A DNA stretch of 64,000 nt from Acholoe squamosa (taxonomy: Eukaryota > Annelida > Polychaeta > Phyllodocida > Polynoidae). The translations under genes and the position numbers were made by a program. The notes beneath the pieces are model-generated. The model was not told where the DNA came from. It saw only the letters and a program-made list of their open reading frames with translations, and ran no database searches. Shown here piece after piece: positions 44,423 through 54,800 of this stretch. The stretch covers positions 73,877,972 through 73,941,971 of the forward strand of contig OX439040.1 in assembly GCA_949317995.1 (NCBI GenBank), in the 5' to 3' direction. How positions within the stretch are numbered: position 1 is the stretch's first letter; each line of letters begins with the position of its first letter.

Positions 44423-46753
44423 TTAACCTGCTTGATCTTCCCGGCGATTATAAAGGTCCAGGTGGCGGCCGAAAGGGCTGGTCAGTCGGGGCTTAGCCAC
44501 CTTGGGTGCCATAATGGAAAAAGGCCACAGGTTTCTGCCGAAAATCATTCTGCCAACGACGAAGTCGTAGGTTCTACCCTCTGAGTGGATTTGGAGGACG
44601 AATTTTGGCATCTCCGTGATATCATCCACCCTGGTTAGGTAGGGCCAGTGTCGCCAGCATCTCCTGGCCAAAGCGCGGGCCAGGTACAAAGCCAGGAAAA
44701 CCAGGATCCAGGCCCACATGGTATCATACCTGCCGGCCTGGTATGGAGACTGGTATTCCTCCATGCTGCTCTCTGCATGTGGCGAAGTTGTTGCCTGAGG
44801 CGGCCACAAGCTGCTGATGTTCAGCACTAGCTTTCTTAGGGTGTCGAACTTTGCCGCGTCCGCCATGGTTGGTGTCTTCAGCGCAATGTGCATGGTGACT
44901 AGCTGCGCCAGTCTCGTCACGCGCAGTTGACCGTGGCACGTGATTGCACAACACAAGATGGCCAGTAGCGGGGACAGAAGATGTAACCAGGGGGAATACT
45001 CCAGATGGTAGCCAAGATGCATTAATGTGTTCACTGACCAGAAAGGTCTTGACTTGGTCAAACCCAGGGCGGCTTTCCTGAGGGCGATTACTTCTTTAAA
45101 TATAGGCAATAATCTTTGGTTGTGGAGGTGTTTTAAATATTCAAAATTTGGTAGATCTAGGGTCCGGGGAATGGTTGTCATGGTGACGCCTGAAACATTG
45201 GCTGGTGGGTTGCCAAAGTGGCGCCATAGAGGGAGGTTGATGGGTATCCTAACAAGGGGCTGTAGTGTAGTGTTATGTATGCAGGAAAGGTTTGAATTTA
45301 TCATTATCATTCCAGCATTTCTAATTGAGCACATGCATGGTACTGATATTACTGAAGAGGCTGCGTTTTTAAGCTCAATTTGGCCTTCATTGGGACATAG
45401 CATAAGTGAGGGTGATTCATTGGTAATTAACAGGTAGTCTGAATGTGATATAGACTTAACTAAGCGTGGAATGGGGGCGGACATGTGTACAGCAAAGCTG
45501 CATGTGTGGTGTACTGCATCTGGTGTGTCTAACAGTAGTGACAGGGAGCATGTGGGGTGTAGGGGTGATAACAAGGGTAGGGGCAGGTCACAACTGATAA
45601 AGGTATCATGTGTACACAGGTCCATGTCGGCTTGTTGTAGCTCAATGTAGTGTGAGTGGGTTGATGGTAGTGCTATAAATGGGGGTAGTTTTTGTAAAAG
45701 GGTGTATCCTAGTGAATGGGGGTCGGAGGTATCGAAGGGGATGGGGAAGGTTTCTGTTCTATATATAGAATAGGTATTTTCCCCTAGGCCTATGGGTACC
45801 GGTATGGTTATAAGTAATGTGGTATTATCATTCCACTGTGCTCTAACTTTCCTTTTGTAGTAGAAGTCTACCGGTAATTTCAGAATATTTATTTCTGGGT
45901 GGTTGCTACTGAGGGCGTCTGAAAGGTTATTCAGTCCTATTTCTAATGTGTCGTGTGGAATGAGGGTAAGGGGTAGCTCGCCCTCCATGAGTGAATTTAG
46001 AGCAGATAATAGGTTGCTTAAGTCATCATGGAGATCGATTAGTGATTCTATTTGTGAATTTGCGGCCGAAAATAGCATGGAGTAGAAGGTATCTTGTTTG
46101 GTTTGTGATTCCAAATTTAGAAAAATGTCAGAAAGGTTTGAATTTAAATTTTGAAATTTATTTGCTAACAGTGATAAGGCATCATCTGTATCATTTTGGA
46201 ATTCTGAGAAAGCGGTGAGTGTGTGATAATTATATTCTGAAATATTTAAGAGGAAATGTGTGGCTAGTTCAACTACATGCATTTTGGTAGCGAATCTTTT
46301 ATCCAACTCTGACATTTCTGAATTTAGGATATCAATTTCAGGCTGTGTTCCCAAACCTACCAGGATTCTCAGGATATCTCCTATGGGCTGGCCTGGGGCA
46401 TTTCTTGGATATCTCATGCTGGGCGGGCTTACCATTTTGATTAGTTCATTCAGTAGGGTCTGTGATTTGTAGAAAAGGTTATCTAACATGTGATCCAAAT
46501 TTGTGGCTGTTTGGGTTATGTATGGAGGTGCGCTGGGTTTCACTAGTGGTGAGATATTGTCTGGTTTTCTGAGGGGCTGGTCTAGGGTCAGGTTTAGGCT
46601 TAATACTAGTGGGTAATCCATATAGTTGGAGAGGAGGGGTTGGTCCATTTTTGTGAAAGTCACTCCAAAATTTGGTCTGAAGATGGTCCTTTGGTTAAAT
46701 TCCTGGTGTACCAATCCGACAGTTGTGGCTAGGATTGCTGCTAGGGTAGTCAT
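44423..46753 (-). CDS. env: Element C envelope glycoprotein
   Basis: Intact frame of 776 codons from the ATG at 46,753. The longer open frame to 46,828 includes a poly-T acceptor (AG at 46,768-46,767) and is intronic. The N-terminus is a signal peptide (MTTLAAILATT...). The ectodomain is about 580 residues with many sequons and clustered cysteines (LCPNEG, PCMCS). Around ORF residue 135, RYPRNAP then GDILRILVGLG corresponds to the fusion-peptide region of element A env. Two hydrophobic segments follow (about 610-630, LLSPLLAILCC, and about 705-722, WILVFLALYLA), with an 80-residue tail. The layout matches element A env, and a fragment of a relative lies at 63 kb. Likely a baculovirus-F/errantivirus-like fusion protein (inference). 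Both LTRs and this ORF are undamaged. Confidence 0.75.
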   Translation of the reverse strand: MTTLAAILATTVGLVHQEFNQRTIFRPNFGVTFTKMDQPLLSNYMDYPLVLSLNLTLDQPLRKPDNISPLVKPSAPPYITQTATNLDHMLDNLFYKSQTLLNELIKMVSPPSMRYPRNAPGQPIGDILRILVGLGTQPEIDILNSEMSELDKRFATKMHVVELATHFLLNISEYNYHTLTAFSEFQNDTDDALSLLANKFQNLNSNLSDIFLNLESQTKQDTFYSMLFSAANSQIESLIDLHDDLSNLLSALNSLMEGELPLTLIPHDTLEIGLNNLSDALSSNHPEINILKLPVDFYYKRKVRAQWNDNTTLLITIPVPIGLGENTYSIYRTETFPIPFDTSDPHSLGYTLLQKLPPFIALPSTHSHYIELQQADMDLCTHDTFISCDLPLPLLSPLHPTCSLSLLLDTPDAVHHTCSFAVHMSAPIPRLVKSISHSDYLLITNESPSLMLCPNEGQIELKNAASSVISVPCMCSIRNAGMIMINSNLSCIHNTTLQPLVRIPINLPLWRHFGNPPANVSGVTMTTIPRTLDLPNFEYLKHLHNQRLLPIFKEVIALRKAALGLTKSRPFWSVNTLMHLGYHLEYSPWLHLLSPLLAILCCAITCHGQLRVTRLAQLVTMHIALKTPTMADAAKFDTLRKLVLNISSLWPPQATTSPHAESSMEEYQSPYQAGRYDTMWAWILVFLALYLARALARRCWRHWPYLTRVDDITEMPKFVLQIHSEGRTYDFVVGRMIFGRNLWPFSIMAPKVAKPRLTSPFGRHLDLYNRREDQAG

Positions 46754-46768
46754 CAGGACTGCAGCCCT
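46751..46768 (-). promoter_or_regulatory. Env splice acceptor and UGAUG overlap
   Basis: A 14-T tract and AG (46,768-46,767) precede the env exon. If spliced from the donor at 47,039/47,038, the upstream frame ends at TGA (46,755-46,753), which overlaps the env ATG as TGATG. Confidence 0.5.
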
Positions 46769-47038
46769 AAAAAAAAAAAAAATTTCAAGAATATGTAGGG
46801 TCTTAGAAAAATGGTTTTGAAATGACATGAGGGAGTAGCGGTTTGTGTGTGTGTGTGTGGGGGGGGGGGTTTTGCACTGGGTGTTTGTTTGTGTGTGGGT
46901 GGTTAGGTGTGGGGTATTGGTGAGATAACAGGTTTGGGGGAAAAGGGTGTGGGGTAGGGTGGTATCTTTGTGTAATATTGGTTAGTAAGGTGTTAGGAAA
47001 AATTATAAAAATATAATGTGTGAGTGTTGGTAGCTTAC

Positions 47039-47578
47039 CCCTGCGTGAGTCTAAGCCGGGTACTTGGAGCCGGAAATATCTGGACCTGCCTGACCAGTAA
47101 TACCATTCAAAGATGGCCTGTTGGAGAACCAGATCTATCGAATTGTTGATTGCTAGGCTCCTGCCGACACTTGTATAGTGTCTAGGCAGATTAGCTAGCG
47201 GCTTCTCTGAAGCCAGGAGTGTCCTTGCGCTCAATAGGGCTAAGTAACTAGCCACATGCTGGTCAAACCTCGCCCAGATAGGTTTAGTGGGTGTGTCGGA
47301 GCACACCATAGTAAGTACTGTTTTTATGACAGCTTGAACACGATCATTGGTTAAATCCATTTGCTTTAATACAGCAGGGTTTGTCAAGTAGAAAGCCACG
47401 TCACAGGGAGATATTCCCAGGACCAAGTTCCTATATCGGCAGATGAGAGATCTTAATTCAAGGATTTCTCTATCAGCATCCAATAATCCCACAGGACCCA
47501 ATAGGTCATGTATGGTCCAGCAATCAATGGTGTCCAATCTGTGGTTGGAAAGAATGAAATTTTGCGGGGTAAGTCTAC
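47039..47578 (-). CDS. Element C exon between pol and env, unknown product
   Basis: Open for more than 200 codons with no usable ATG at its start. It is bracketed by an acceptor-like 'ctattacacag' (before 47,578) and a strong donor (GG|GTAAGC after 47,039), so it reads as an internal exon of 540 bases. The product is helix-rich: DCWTIHDLLGPVGLLDADREI, then ISPCDVAFYL, DLTNDRVQAVIKTVL and EWYYWSGRSRYFRL; no signal peptide or membrane segment. Spliced to the env acceptor it ends six codons later at UGA overlapping the env AUG. I recognise no family. Low-complexity GT-rich sequence (46,840-46,960) downstream of the donor is intronic. Confidence 0.5.
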
Positions 47579-47679
47579 CTGTGTAATAGGTTGGTTGAGT
47601 GTATTGAGATGTTAGGTTCACACGAGATGGAGGATTCAGCAGGCACAAATATTGGGCAGTGAAGAGTGATGATCATTCA

Positions 47680-48930
47680 ACTTTTTCTAGATACTCTGAG
47701 CTCACACTACCATTGGTGAATTGAGGAGTCTGGGCAGTATGACAATAAATATGTCATTACCAAATACAAGAACGACTGATGGTCTATGTACTGAAGTGGA
47801 CACTTAAGACAGGCCTACCTGGGCTGGCTGCATGCCCTGTTCGCCATGGTTATCTTCAATCAGGCACTTGCTCTCAGAAAAACAGGAAGTGGTTGGATGT
47901 GGTGTATTGTTGAGAATGGATAAGATTTGGGGTGGGTCAAGGCTTATAAACCTGGTCGTGAGGGAAGCTAACCCTCAGTTGCAGGTCTCCCATGTAGGTA
48001 TGTCTTGCCCTTAAAAGGCTAGGCCTTATCTTATTGGATATATGCAGTGGGGGCATGCCTGCCCCGTATGCAAATTTCTGGTGGCCTCAGCGCTGAGGCC
48101 TGGTATGTATTGATTAAAAATTGGAAATTTTAGGTCAAGAAGGTTGGTAGATGCAGGTCAAGGTTATGATTGAATTCTGACCAGGTGGGTTGCCTGCTTT
48201 GTGGAAGCTCGGCCAATCAAAATAGTATTCCACCTGCATTACTGGATCTGAGAAAAACAGAGGTGCAAACATGGTTGGAGCATGGGAGACAGGGACGCCT
48301 ACGTGTCGGTGGCAAGAATACCGAATTTAACAGGAGTCCTGACAAGCCATCAAGCCGGTGCAAGAATATATAAAATAAAAAATTTTATACATATACCCTA
48401 GAATGCACTGCTGCCTTGGGTAGTATATGTGGCGTATCGAACCATTAAGTGTGGGTGTGCTGAGAACGTCCATGGGCGCGGAAAAATTAAATCTACAAAA
48501 CTCATGTGAGTGTTGTGTAACTTTCATACAATGTACAACAAGAGGAAAAAGGTGTGTTGGTGTTTATGGGAAGGGAGAAATTGATAAAATAGAAAACAGA
48601 AAAGTAAAGAAAGAAAATATGGAATGGGGGTTGGGTATTGGGAGGTTTCTGGGAGGTGGTCAGTATTTAGTGTTGGACAGGTGGTGTGTGGGGCGCTGGG
48701 TGCAATGTGGTTGGTATGTATATGTTCTGAGGGTAATATGTTTGGTAAATTAAGGGGGGGGGGGCGGTGTTGGATGCGGATTTCTGCACTTGATCAGGGA
48801 TCCAGGTGTAGGCACGTGGTGGTTATCCAGATCACTGATGCATAGGATGGAGGTATGCTTGGCTTGCAGTGTATTTGGTTGTGGTTTTGGGGGGGGGGCT
48901 GTGCTTTTGGTGTGTGAGAGTGTGTAGTTT
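47680..48930. other. Spacer between element C pol and the pre-env exon
   Basis: No supported ORF on either strand; G-runs at 48,752-48,763 and 48,890-48,898. It may hold the regulatory or splice signals for env messages. Confidence 0.4.
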
Positions 48931-48936
48931 GTGTAT

Positions 48937-51900
48937 TTATTTTTGCTGATGGCGCTTTTTAGCCTTTTTAGGTGGTGAGAAGCTGACAATACCCTTTTTG
49001 GCTGGTCTCCCTCTTTTTCTTTTTGGTGGGGGAGTGGGGGTATTGGTAGAAGGTGTTAAGTTCAAATCTGGGTCGTAGAGAGATAAAGCCGGGCCAGTCT
49101 GTAGTCTTTTGACTATGGCTTTGGCGCTGGCTCTGGATGTTGGTGTTCTCAATCTGGACACATGTACTGCTTTTTTGAAAACTTTTCCATCCTGCAATCT
49201 TTTAACAATTGCAGTTACTGATGAGGTCATTTTCACGATGATATATGGGCCAGAGTAGGTAGGCTGCAGCTTTTTGCTTGTATGTTTTACCAACAGGTTG
49301 GGAATGTGTAAATACACGAGCTGACCTGTGGTGTATGTGCTAAGTTCTGCTGAGGCATCATGTTTCGCCTTCATCTTTTTGTGCACTTTGATCATGTTTT
49401 CTGCTGCCTTCAATTGAATATCATCCCTGAGGTTGAGCAAATGTAGGGCCATACCTTCCCTTTGTTTCACATCACTTAGTGATGTGCCCAGTGCTAGGGC
49501 TGCTTCTGTTGGCAAGTGAGATTGTTTGCCAAATACCAAAAGGTTTGGTGAGTAGCCTAGAGCGCTGGAGACTGTATTGTTCATGCTGAAAATTACAGCC
49601 TGTAAGAAGGTAGACCAGTGTTTTTGTGATTTTGACACAAAGGCTCTCAGGGAGGATTCAATAGTCTGGTGTTGGCGCTCACATAGAGCTTGTGATCTGC
49701 TCCAATGTGCCGACCCTGTGACATGTTTAATGCCAAATTTCTTGCAGAAAAGTGCGAAGAATTTTGAGGTGAATTGTTTGGCATTATCAGTGTTAAGTAC
49801 TGATGGTGTACCGTGGATGCAAATGACTCTTTGGAAGAATCCAAGTGCCACAATGGCGCTTGTGTTTTCCTCCGTTGACCATGCAGTGACATGCCTGGTG
49901 GCATGGTCCGTCACTACATGTATGTAGTGTGAGCCATCTACAGCCTTGGAGAAAGGGCCTATAGTGTCCATAGTTAAATGGGAATAGGCAGTCAGTACCG
50001 GTTCACGAAGGGTCATAGGTGTTTTGAGATTTTTGGGCTTCTTTTTGGTTGTGAGGCATGCATGACATGTGCCACAGAAATCAAACACCTGTTTGAACAT
50101 TGAGCGCCAGTAGTAACGCGACCTTATGGCTGCATAGGTTTTCACTGAACCCAGGTGGCCACCTAGAGGTGAGCAGTGGGTGGATTCAATGAGGGACTCT
50201 GCCCAGATTTCTGGGATCACGATTTGTAATGTAGGATCCAATGAGTGGCCCATTACAGTATCTGTGATCCTGAAAAGTACCTCGTCAAGAATGATGAACT
50301 GATCATGGTTTCTTAAAATCTGATTTATTAAACCAGAGTCATATGGCAATTGACCTTTTTCAATGTAATTTAGCATGGATGAGGCAAAAATGTCTTTTTG
50401 TTGAGACTCAATTAATGCTTCTCTTGATGGGGTGAGGGAGTGATGTTTGCAAATTTTGGTGATGGCGCTCTCAGCTATAGGTAATACCTTCTGGGACAAC
50501 TTGACCCTTCTAGCATTGGCGGCCTTCACTGAAACCCTGGGTGACCTGGACGCACTGGGTCGACCCCTTGACCTAGTTGTGGTGGTTTTGACCTCCTTAG
50601 GTCGGGTCGGCTTGGTGTGCTTGGTGCTGGGTTCTGATTGGTCAATGGTCGGGGGTGTGTCTTGTGTGTTCCGGGACTGGGCCCTGGTCAAGACGCACAG
50701 CTCTGAATATCCCTTGGGTGTTTCAGAATATATTCTTTCAGAGCTATTTTTCTTTGCAACCACTCCTCTTGGTAATTTTCCTGTACTTCCCCAAATTCTT
50801 CCTCCCTTTAATATTGATCTGGGAGGTCCCATTAAAACAGGATTATTTGGTACTGGCGCATTTGATTTGAAAACCTTGGTCATGGTGATATCAGAGAAAG
50901 TCACTTTCTTAGGGGGGAGGATGATCTGTCCCTTTGATCTTATTGGTACTGGATCATCAGAGCTTGGTGGGTATTTTCTCCTGGAGAGAAAATCAGCCAC
51001 AATATTGGCTCTGCCCTGCAGGTATTTTACTTCAAAATCATATGACATGACTGTATCCACCCATCTAGCCAATCTTCCATTTGTGATGTTCTCTTTTTTA
51101 TTGAAAAGAGAGACTAGGGCTGTATGGTCTGAGTACACTTTGAAGTGGGTTCCATCCACATAGTGGTGGAATTTCTTTACCGCATAGACAATGCCTAAGA
51201 GTTCCTTGTCTGTTATACCATATCTGGTTTCTTGAGGGGTCAAACCTCTTCCTGCAAATTCTATTGGCCTGTAGAAACCATGTTCATCAACCTGAGTGAT
51301 CACGGCTCCTAGGCTGTAATTACTTGAGTTGGTGAAAATCACAAAGGGCTTCCTGTAATCAGGGAATTTGAGGATGGCTTCAGTGCAGATTGAGGCCTTG
51401 ATTTTCTCAAAGGCTCTTTGACAGTCTGCGGTCCATACAAAAGCACTCTTGGTGGCATCGTAGAGGGGCTTCATTATGTGGGCAAAACCCTTAATGAATC
51501 TTTTGTAGAATTGTGCCATACCATTAAAACATCTAAGGTCATGGATGTCTTTAGGTGGTGGGAAGGTTTTGACTGGCCAGATTTTGTCCGGGGAAGGTGA
51601 CACACCATGTTGGTCTACGGAAAAACCCAAGAAATCCATCTTGGTTGTGCCAAATTCACATTTTTCAGATTTCAGTTTGATATTTCCCTTTATGAAAAGT
51701 TTGAGTACCTCATCTAGATCTTGTAGATGTCTCTCCCAGGTGGGACTGTATATGGCTACATCATCGACATAGGCTACAGCGTTTCTGTATTTACATTTCA
51801 TGAGTAGCTGCTCCATAACATTCATGAAGGATAAGCCTGATGTTTTGAGTCCCATAGGCAATATTTTTGCCATGTATCTGGTTCCATTTGCAGAGAAGGT

Positions 51901-53061
51901 GGTGATTGGTCTGGATTCTTCCGCTAGGGGGATCTGGTGGTAGGCGCTGTAGACATCCAGTTTAGAGAAAAACTTGGCGCCTGTTCTACCAATTTGCTGC
52001 ATGAGATCGTCTGCCCTGGGGAAGGAATATGAGAAAGACTTGAGGTTTTGATTAACCCATCTGTAGTCCACTACAATTCTCCACCCTGATGCTACAGATC
52101 TGTCGCCTTGGGGTTTTGGTACCAAGAAGGCTGGGGAGTTCCACTCACAAGGTTTTGTACATTCTTCAATTACTCCCTGCTTCAGGTGTTTCTCCAGGAG
52201 CTCTCTTTGAAAAATTTCCTTGTGTGGGGACATTCTGTATGACGGTCTGTTACAGGGTTTGAAGTCTGGGATCAGTTCAAGTTTGATCTCATTCTCTATA
52301 TTTAGACCAATAGCACTGTCATTAAGTACAAAGGCCTGCCTGTTTTCTTCAACAATATTGCGGATTTGCTCCTTCTGTTTGTCACTGAGCTGCTCACAGA
52401 TTTTATACTTTAGAGGCTCGTTGCTTTTAGGGAGCTGTTGCAATGGATCATCCCCACAATTAATTGGGAAAAGATCTTTGGCAGGTCTGCTGTCCTTTTT
52501 GGAGGGCTGCTGGTTGTCAAGGGAACCTATGGGCACAGCCTTTTCAATGTTGAAAAGCTTAAAGGTGCCTAGGGTGGTATGTCTTTTCAGTGGTACGGGA
52601 AAATCATTTGGATTTGCCATAGTTACCGGTATTAATTTTGATTCTGTCTTGGGTTTAACCAAGGCATGTTTGATCAGTATTGGTAATCTGAGACCAATGT
52701 TTTCAGTGATGCCTGTTGAGTTAATAATTTCCTGTGGCCCAGCTACAAAGGCATTTAGAGTTGCTTCAGAATTTGGTGGGATGATTGAATCTTCAGTAGG
52801 TCTGATTGGGTATCCTATGGGGGGTTTTGGTCCGAAACTGAGCCTGGCCTTGTATTTGGTCATGAAATTTACGCCAAGGATGAGTGGGTGGTTCAGTTTA
52901 GGGACGATATGGAATTTACAAGAGAATTCTGCTCCCTGAATCAAGAATTTTAGTGTTATTGAGTTGTTTACCTGTACTGAGGATTTGTCTGCTAGGAGTA
53001 CAACAAGTCTGGATCTTTTACCATGGAGGAAGTTGGGGCTGTTTGACACTCTATCTGCCAT
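48937..53061 (-). CDS. pol: Element C Pol: protease C-part, RT, RNase H, integrase
   Basis: Intact 1,374-codon frame. Residues 1-77 complete the protease (HPLILGVNFM). RT spans about 270-500: FSKLD (D369), LPMGL, YVDD at 431-434. RNase H is about 570-695: the first catalytic Asp is replaced (IFTNSS, N578) while E620, D645 and D690 are present. A basic linker has an AT-hook-like RGRP at 832-835. Integrase: H962, H969, Cys 996-1002 finger; catalytic D1032, D1092, E1128 with exact D35E spacing; GPY at 1271-1273. The C-terminus is strongly basic with a second RGRP (1350-1353). There is no chromodomain; the AT-hooks may serve chromatin targeting. It is entered by a -1 shift from the protease frame (AGAAAATGG, about 53,062). 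The Asn in RNase H is odd for an otherwise intact young element. Confidence 0.92.
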   Translation of the reverse strand: MADRVSNSPNFLHGKRSRLVVLLADKSSVQVNNSITLKFLIQGAEFSCKFHIVPKLNHPLILGVNFMTKYKARLSFGPKPPIGYPIRPTEDSIIPPNSEATLNAFVAGPQEIINSTGITENIGLRLPILIKHALVKPKTESKLIPVTMANPNDFPVPLKRHTTLGTFKLFNIEKAVPIGSLDNQQPSKKDSRPAKDLFPINCGDDPLQQLPKSNEPLKYKICEQLSDKQKEQIRNIVEENRQAFVLNDSAIGLNIENEIKLELIPDFKPCNRPSYRMSPHKEIFQRELLEKHLKQGVIEECTKPCEWNSPAFLVPKPQGDRSVASGWRIVVDYRWVNQNLKSFSYSFPRADDLMQQIGRTGAKFFSKLDVYSAYHQIPLAEESRPITTFSANGTRYMAKILPMGLKTSGLSFMNVMEQLLMKCKYRNAVAYVDDVAIYSPTWERHLQDLDEVLKLFIKGNIKLKSEKCEFGTTKMDFLGFSVDQHGVSPSPDKIWPVKTFPPPKDIHDLRCFNGMAQFYKRFIKGFAHIMKPLYDATKSAFVWTADCQRAFEKIKASICTEAILKFPDYRKPFVIFTNSSNYSLGAVITQVDEHGFYRPIEFAGRGLTPQETRYGITDKELLGIVYAVKKFHHYVDGTHFKVYSDHTALVSLFNKKENITNGRLARWVDTVMSYDFEVKYLQGRANIVADFLSRRKYPPSSDDPVPIRSKGQIILPPKKVTFSDITMTKVFKSNAPVPNNPVLMGPPRSILKGGRIWGSTGKLPRGVVAKKNSSERIYSETPKGYSELCVLTRAQSRNTQDTPPTIDQSEPSTKHTKPTRPKEVKTTTTRSRGRPSASRSPRVSVKAANARRVKLSQKVLPIAESAITKICKHHSLTPSREALIESQQKDIFASSMLNYIEKGQLPYDSGLINQILRNHDQFIILDEVLFRITDTVMGHSLDPTLQIVIPEIWAESLIESTHCSPLGGHLGSVKTYAAIRSRYYWRSMFKQVFDFCGTCHACLTTKKKPKNLKTPMTLREPVLTAYSHLTMDTIGPFSKAVDGSHYIHVVTDHATRHVTAWSTEENTSAIVALGFFQRVICIHGTPSVLNTDNAKQFTSKFFALFCKKFGIKHVTGSAHWSRSQALCERQHQTIESSLRAFVSKSQKHWSTFLQAVIFSMNNTVSSALGYSPNLLVFGKQSHLPTEAALALGTSLSDVKQREGMALHLLNLRDDIQLKAAENMIKVHKKMKAKHDASAELSTYTTGQLVYLHIPNLLVKHTSKKLQPTYSGPYIIVKMTSSVTAIVKRLQDGKVFKKAVHVSRLRTPTSRASAKAIVKRLQTGPALSLYDPDLNLTPSTNTPTPPPKRKRGRPAKKGIVSFSPPKKAKKRHQQK

Positions 53062-53453
53062 TTTCTGGCTATAAAAGATAGGGAGGCACCTGAGTCTATC
53101 AATGCTCTGTATAGATGGTCATTTATGTCGACAAACACAGATCCCTCAGTCAAATCGGTATTAATGTAAGAGACCTTACCTTGCTGCCCATACTTATCTG
53201 TTTTGATCCTAAGTCGCAGTCTGGACACCCTCCTGCTGTCGTCCTCACAGCAGTCCTCACTGTCTGAAGATGAGCTGTAATCCAGTTTTGGTTGGGATTT
53301 TATTTTGTTTTTGCTGGTAGGGGGCCGTAGAGAATTGAGTTCTGCATCACTGTGAACACCAGTAGGTTGATGGCTTGTGGGGGGCGTTCCAGGTTTCTTT
53401 TTCACTGAGGTGGGGGCGGGGTTGCTAGGTGCAAGGTAGCCTTCCCCTGAAAC
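52992..53453 (-). CDS. pro: Element C protease N-part, in frame after the gag UAG
   Basis: The frame is open directly after the gag stop UAG (53,456-53,454) with no intervening stop, giving about 16 codons before the first GTG and 137 more. A polar Lys/Ser-rich linker leads to the aspartic-protease active site (ALIDSGAS). The rest of the enzyme lies in the pol frame; the two frames overlap at 53,061-52,992. Reading back one base at AGAAAATGG joins them. No AUG opens this frame, so expression would need UAG readthrough. Confidence 0.75.
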   Translation of the reverse strand, partial: VSGEGYLAPSNPAPTSVKKKPGTPPTSHQPTGVHSDAELNSLRPPTSKNKIKSQPKLDYSSSSDSEDCCEDDSRRVSRLRLRIKTDKYGQQGKVSYINTDLTEGSVFVDINDHLYRALIDSGASLSFIARKWQIECQTAPTSSMVKDPDLLYS

Positions 53454-54800
53454 CTATTCATTGTCGTTTGTATCGTGGTCATCCTCTTCATGGTCATCCT
53501 CTTCTGGGTTGCTGTCCATATTATTGAGGTTGGCTTCACTTTCTGACTCAGAGGTGTATTTATTTGAGTCCCTTTTAGGGTATCTGCCAGGGGTTCTGTC
53601 TCTGGGCTTCCTTTTGGCCTGAGATATGTCGTCAGTGATGGTGAAGTCAGAGGGGACCATGAGTTTCTTGAAGGATACCTGAGTGTTGTCAGTGGGAGTG
53701 GTGGCTACAGGGATGAAGAATACATTGCTGTTGCTGTCACTGGACTGAGATCTCCTGTAGTTACTTGGAGAAGTGCCCCTGTTGCTGTAGGGCTGGTTGT
53801 TTCTGTTGTAAGACTCAGACCTGTCGCCAGAAGGGGTTCTAAATCTGGTCCTCCTATTGTTGGGGTCGGATTGATTGTTAAAACCACTTCTGTACTTGGC
53901 TTCATATTGCTTGTTATAGCTACCACTGGGGAGTCTGTCTTCCTTCTTTTGGTTGTTATTTTGGTAGTTGTCTTTTCTGGATCTCTGATAGCTATTTTTC
54001 GTGTTGTTGTTCTTGTTGTTATTGTAGCTGTTGTTGTGGCCCATGGCGCAGAGGTCTGCTGAGTGGCTGGAGGCCTGGGCAATTCTATTTGCTTCTATGT
54101 TCAGCTCCTGCTTGAGTGCTAAACGTTCAACATCAGCTATTTTCTCAGGAGTGTCGGACAGAACCACATTTTTAATTTCTGGTCTGAGGCCATTGAGCAG
54201 GTAGTCTACCTGAACGGACTCATCTAGGTTACTGTTGGCCAGTAGTAGAGTCATGTCTGAGATGTAATCCTCTACTAACTCTTTTGGTTGCTGTTTTCTG
54301 GTTCTGTACCCTTTAATGATAGTTGCAGGGTCAAGCTGGCCAAAGCGCTTCAGGAAAGCTGTGTAAACGGCTTCAGCATCATAGATGATGGGCTTATCAA
54401 ATATGTTGGCGTAGAACCATTGAGCAGCTCTGCCTTTGAGGAAGGTATACATGCATGATGCATGTAGGTCAGGCCTAGTGGCGTGGACATTCCTGATCCA
54501 GAATTTAAATTCTGCTATGAATTTGGAGGCAGATCTGTATGGAGATGGTTTGTCAAAATGCTCAGGTTTGTTGAAGGAGCTCATTTGAACTGAGGTGAGT
54601 TTGTCATGATTTAAGCTCATGTTACCCATGTTTCCAGTGATGTGTGCAGGTGCCTGTGGGTATGGGGTTGAGTGTTGGCCTGTAGCACTCATTGTTATTG
54701 GAGTGTGTGAGTGCGGGGTTTGCATAGGGATGGGCTGGTGGCTGGGGGTTTGCCCTTGAGGTGAGTAGTATACATCCCTGTAAACCGAACTCAGGTTTGT
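53454..54800 (-). CDS. gag: Element C gag (capsid and nucleocapsid)
   Basis: The first ATG is at 54,725, giving 423 codons; the frame is open back to the UGA at 54,803-54,801. Residues about 45-215 are a retrotransposon gag capsid-like domain (FKFWIRNVHA, AAQWFY, FLKRFGQ, ELVEDYISDM). About 230-330 is Asn/Arg/Tyr/Gln-rich without a CCHC knuckle, so RNA binding probably relies on Arg-rich low-complexity sequence, as in element A. It ends acidic (EEDDHEEDDHD) at UAG 53,454, followed in frame by protease. Confidence 0.85.
   Translation of the reverse strand, partial: TNLSSVYRDVYYSPQGQTPSHQPIPMQTPHSHTPITMSATGQHSTPYPQAPAHITGNMGNMSLNHDKLTSVQMSSFNKPEHFDKPSPYRSASKFIAEFKFWIRNVHATRPDLHASCMYTFLKGRAAQWFYANIFDKPIIYDAEAVYTAFLKRFGQLDPATIIKGYRTRKQQPKELVEDYISDMTLLLANSNLDESVQVDYLLNGLRPEIKNVVLSDTPEKIADVERLALKQELNIEANRIAQASSHSADLCAMGHNNSYNNNKNNNTKNSYQRSRKDNYQNNNQKKEDRLPSGSYNKQYEAKYRSGFNNQSDPNNRRTRFRTPSGDRSESYNRNNQPYSNRGTSPSNYRRSQSSDSNSNVFFIPVATTPTDNTQVSFKKLMVPSDFTITDDISQAKRKPRDRTPGRYPKRDSNKYTSESESEANLNNMDSNPEEDDHEEDDHDTNDNE

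Noticed and set aside
30274-47578. Homology between the 157-residue antisense product of A and the pre-env exon of C
   Set aside because: Shared pieces such as a Pro-Cys after hydrophobic residues and a Glu-Trp near the end are too few and need many gaps; the strands also differ. Profile comparison would be needed.
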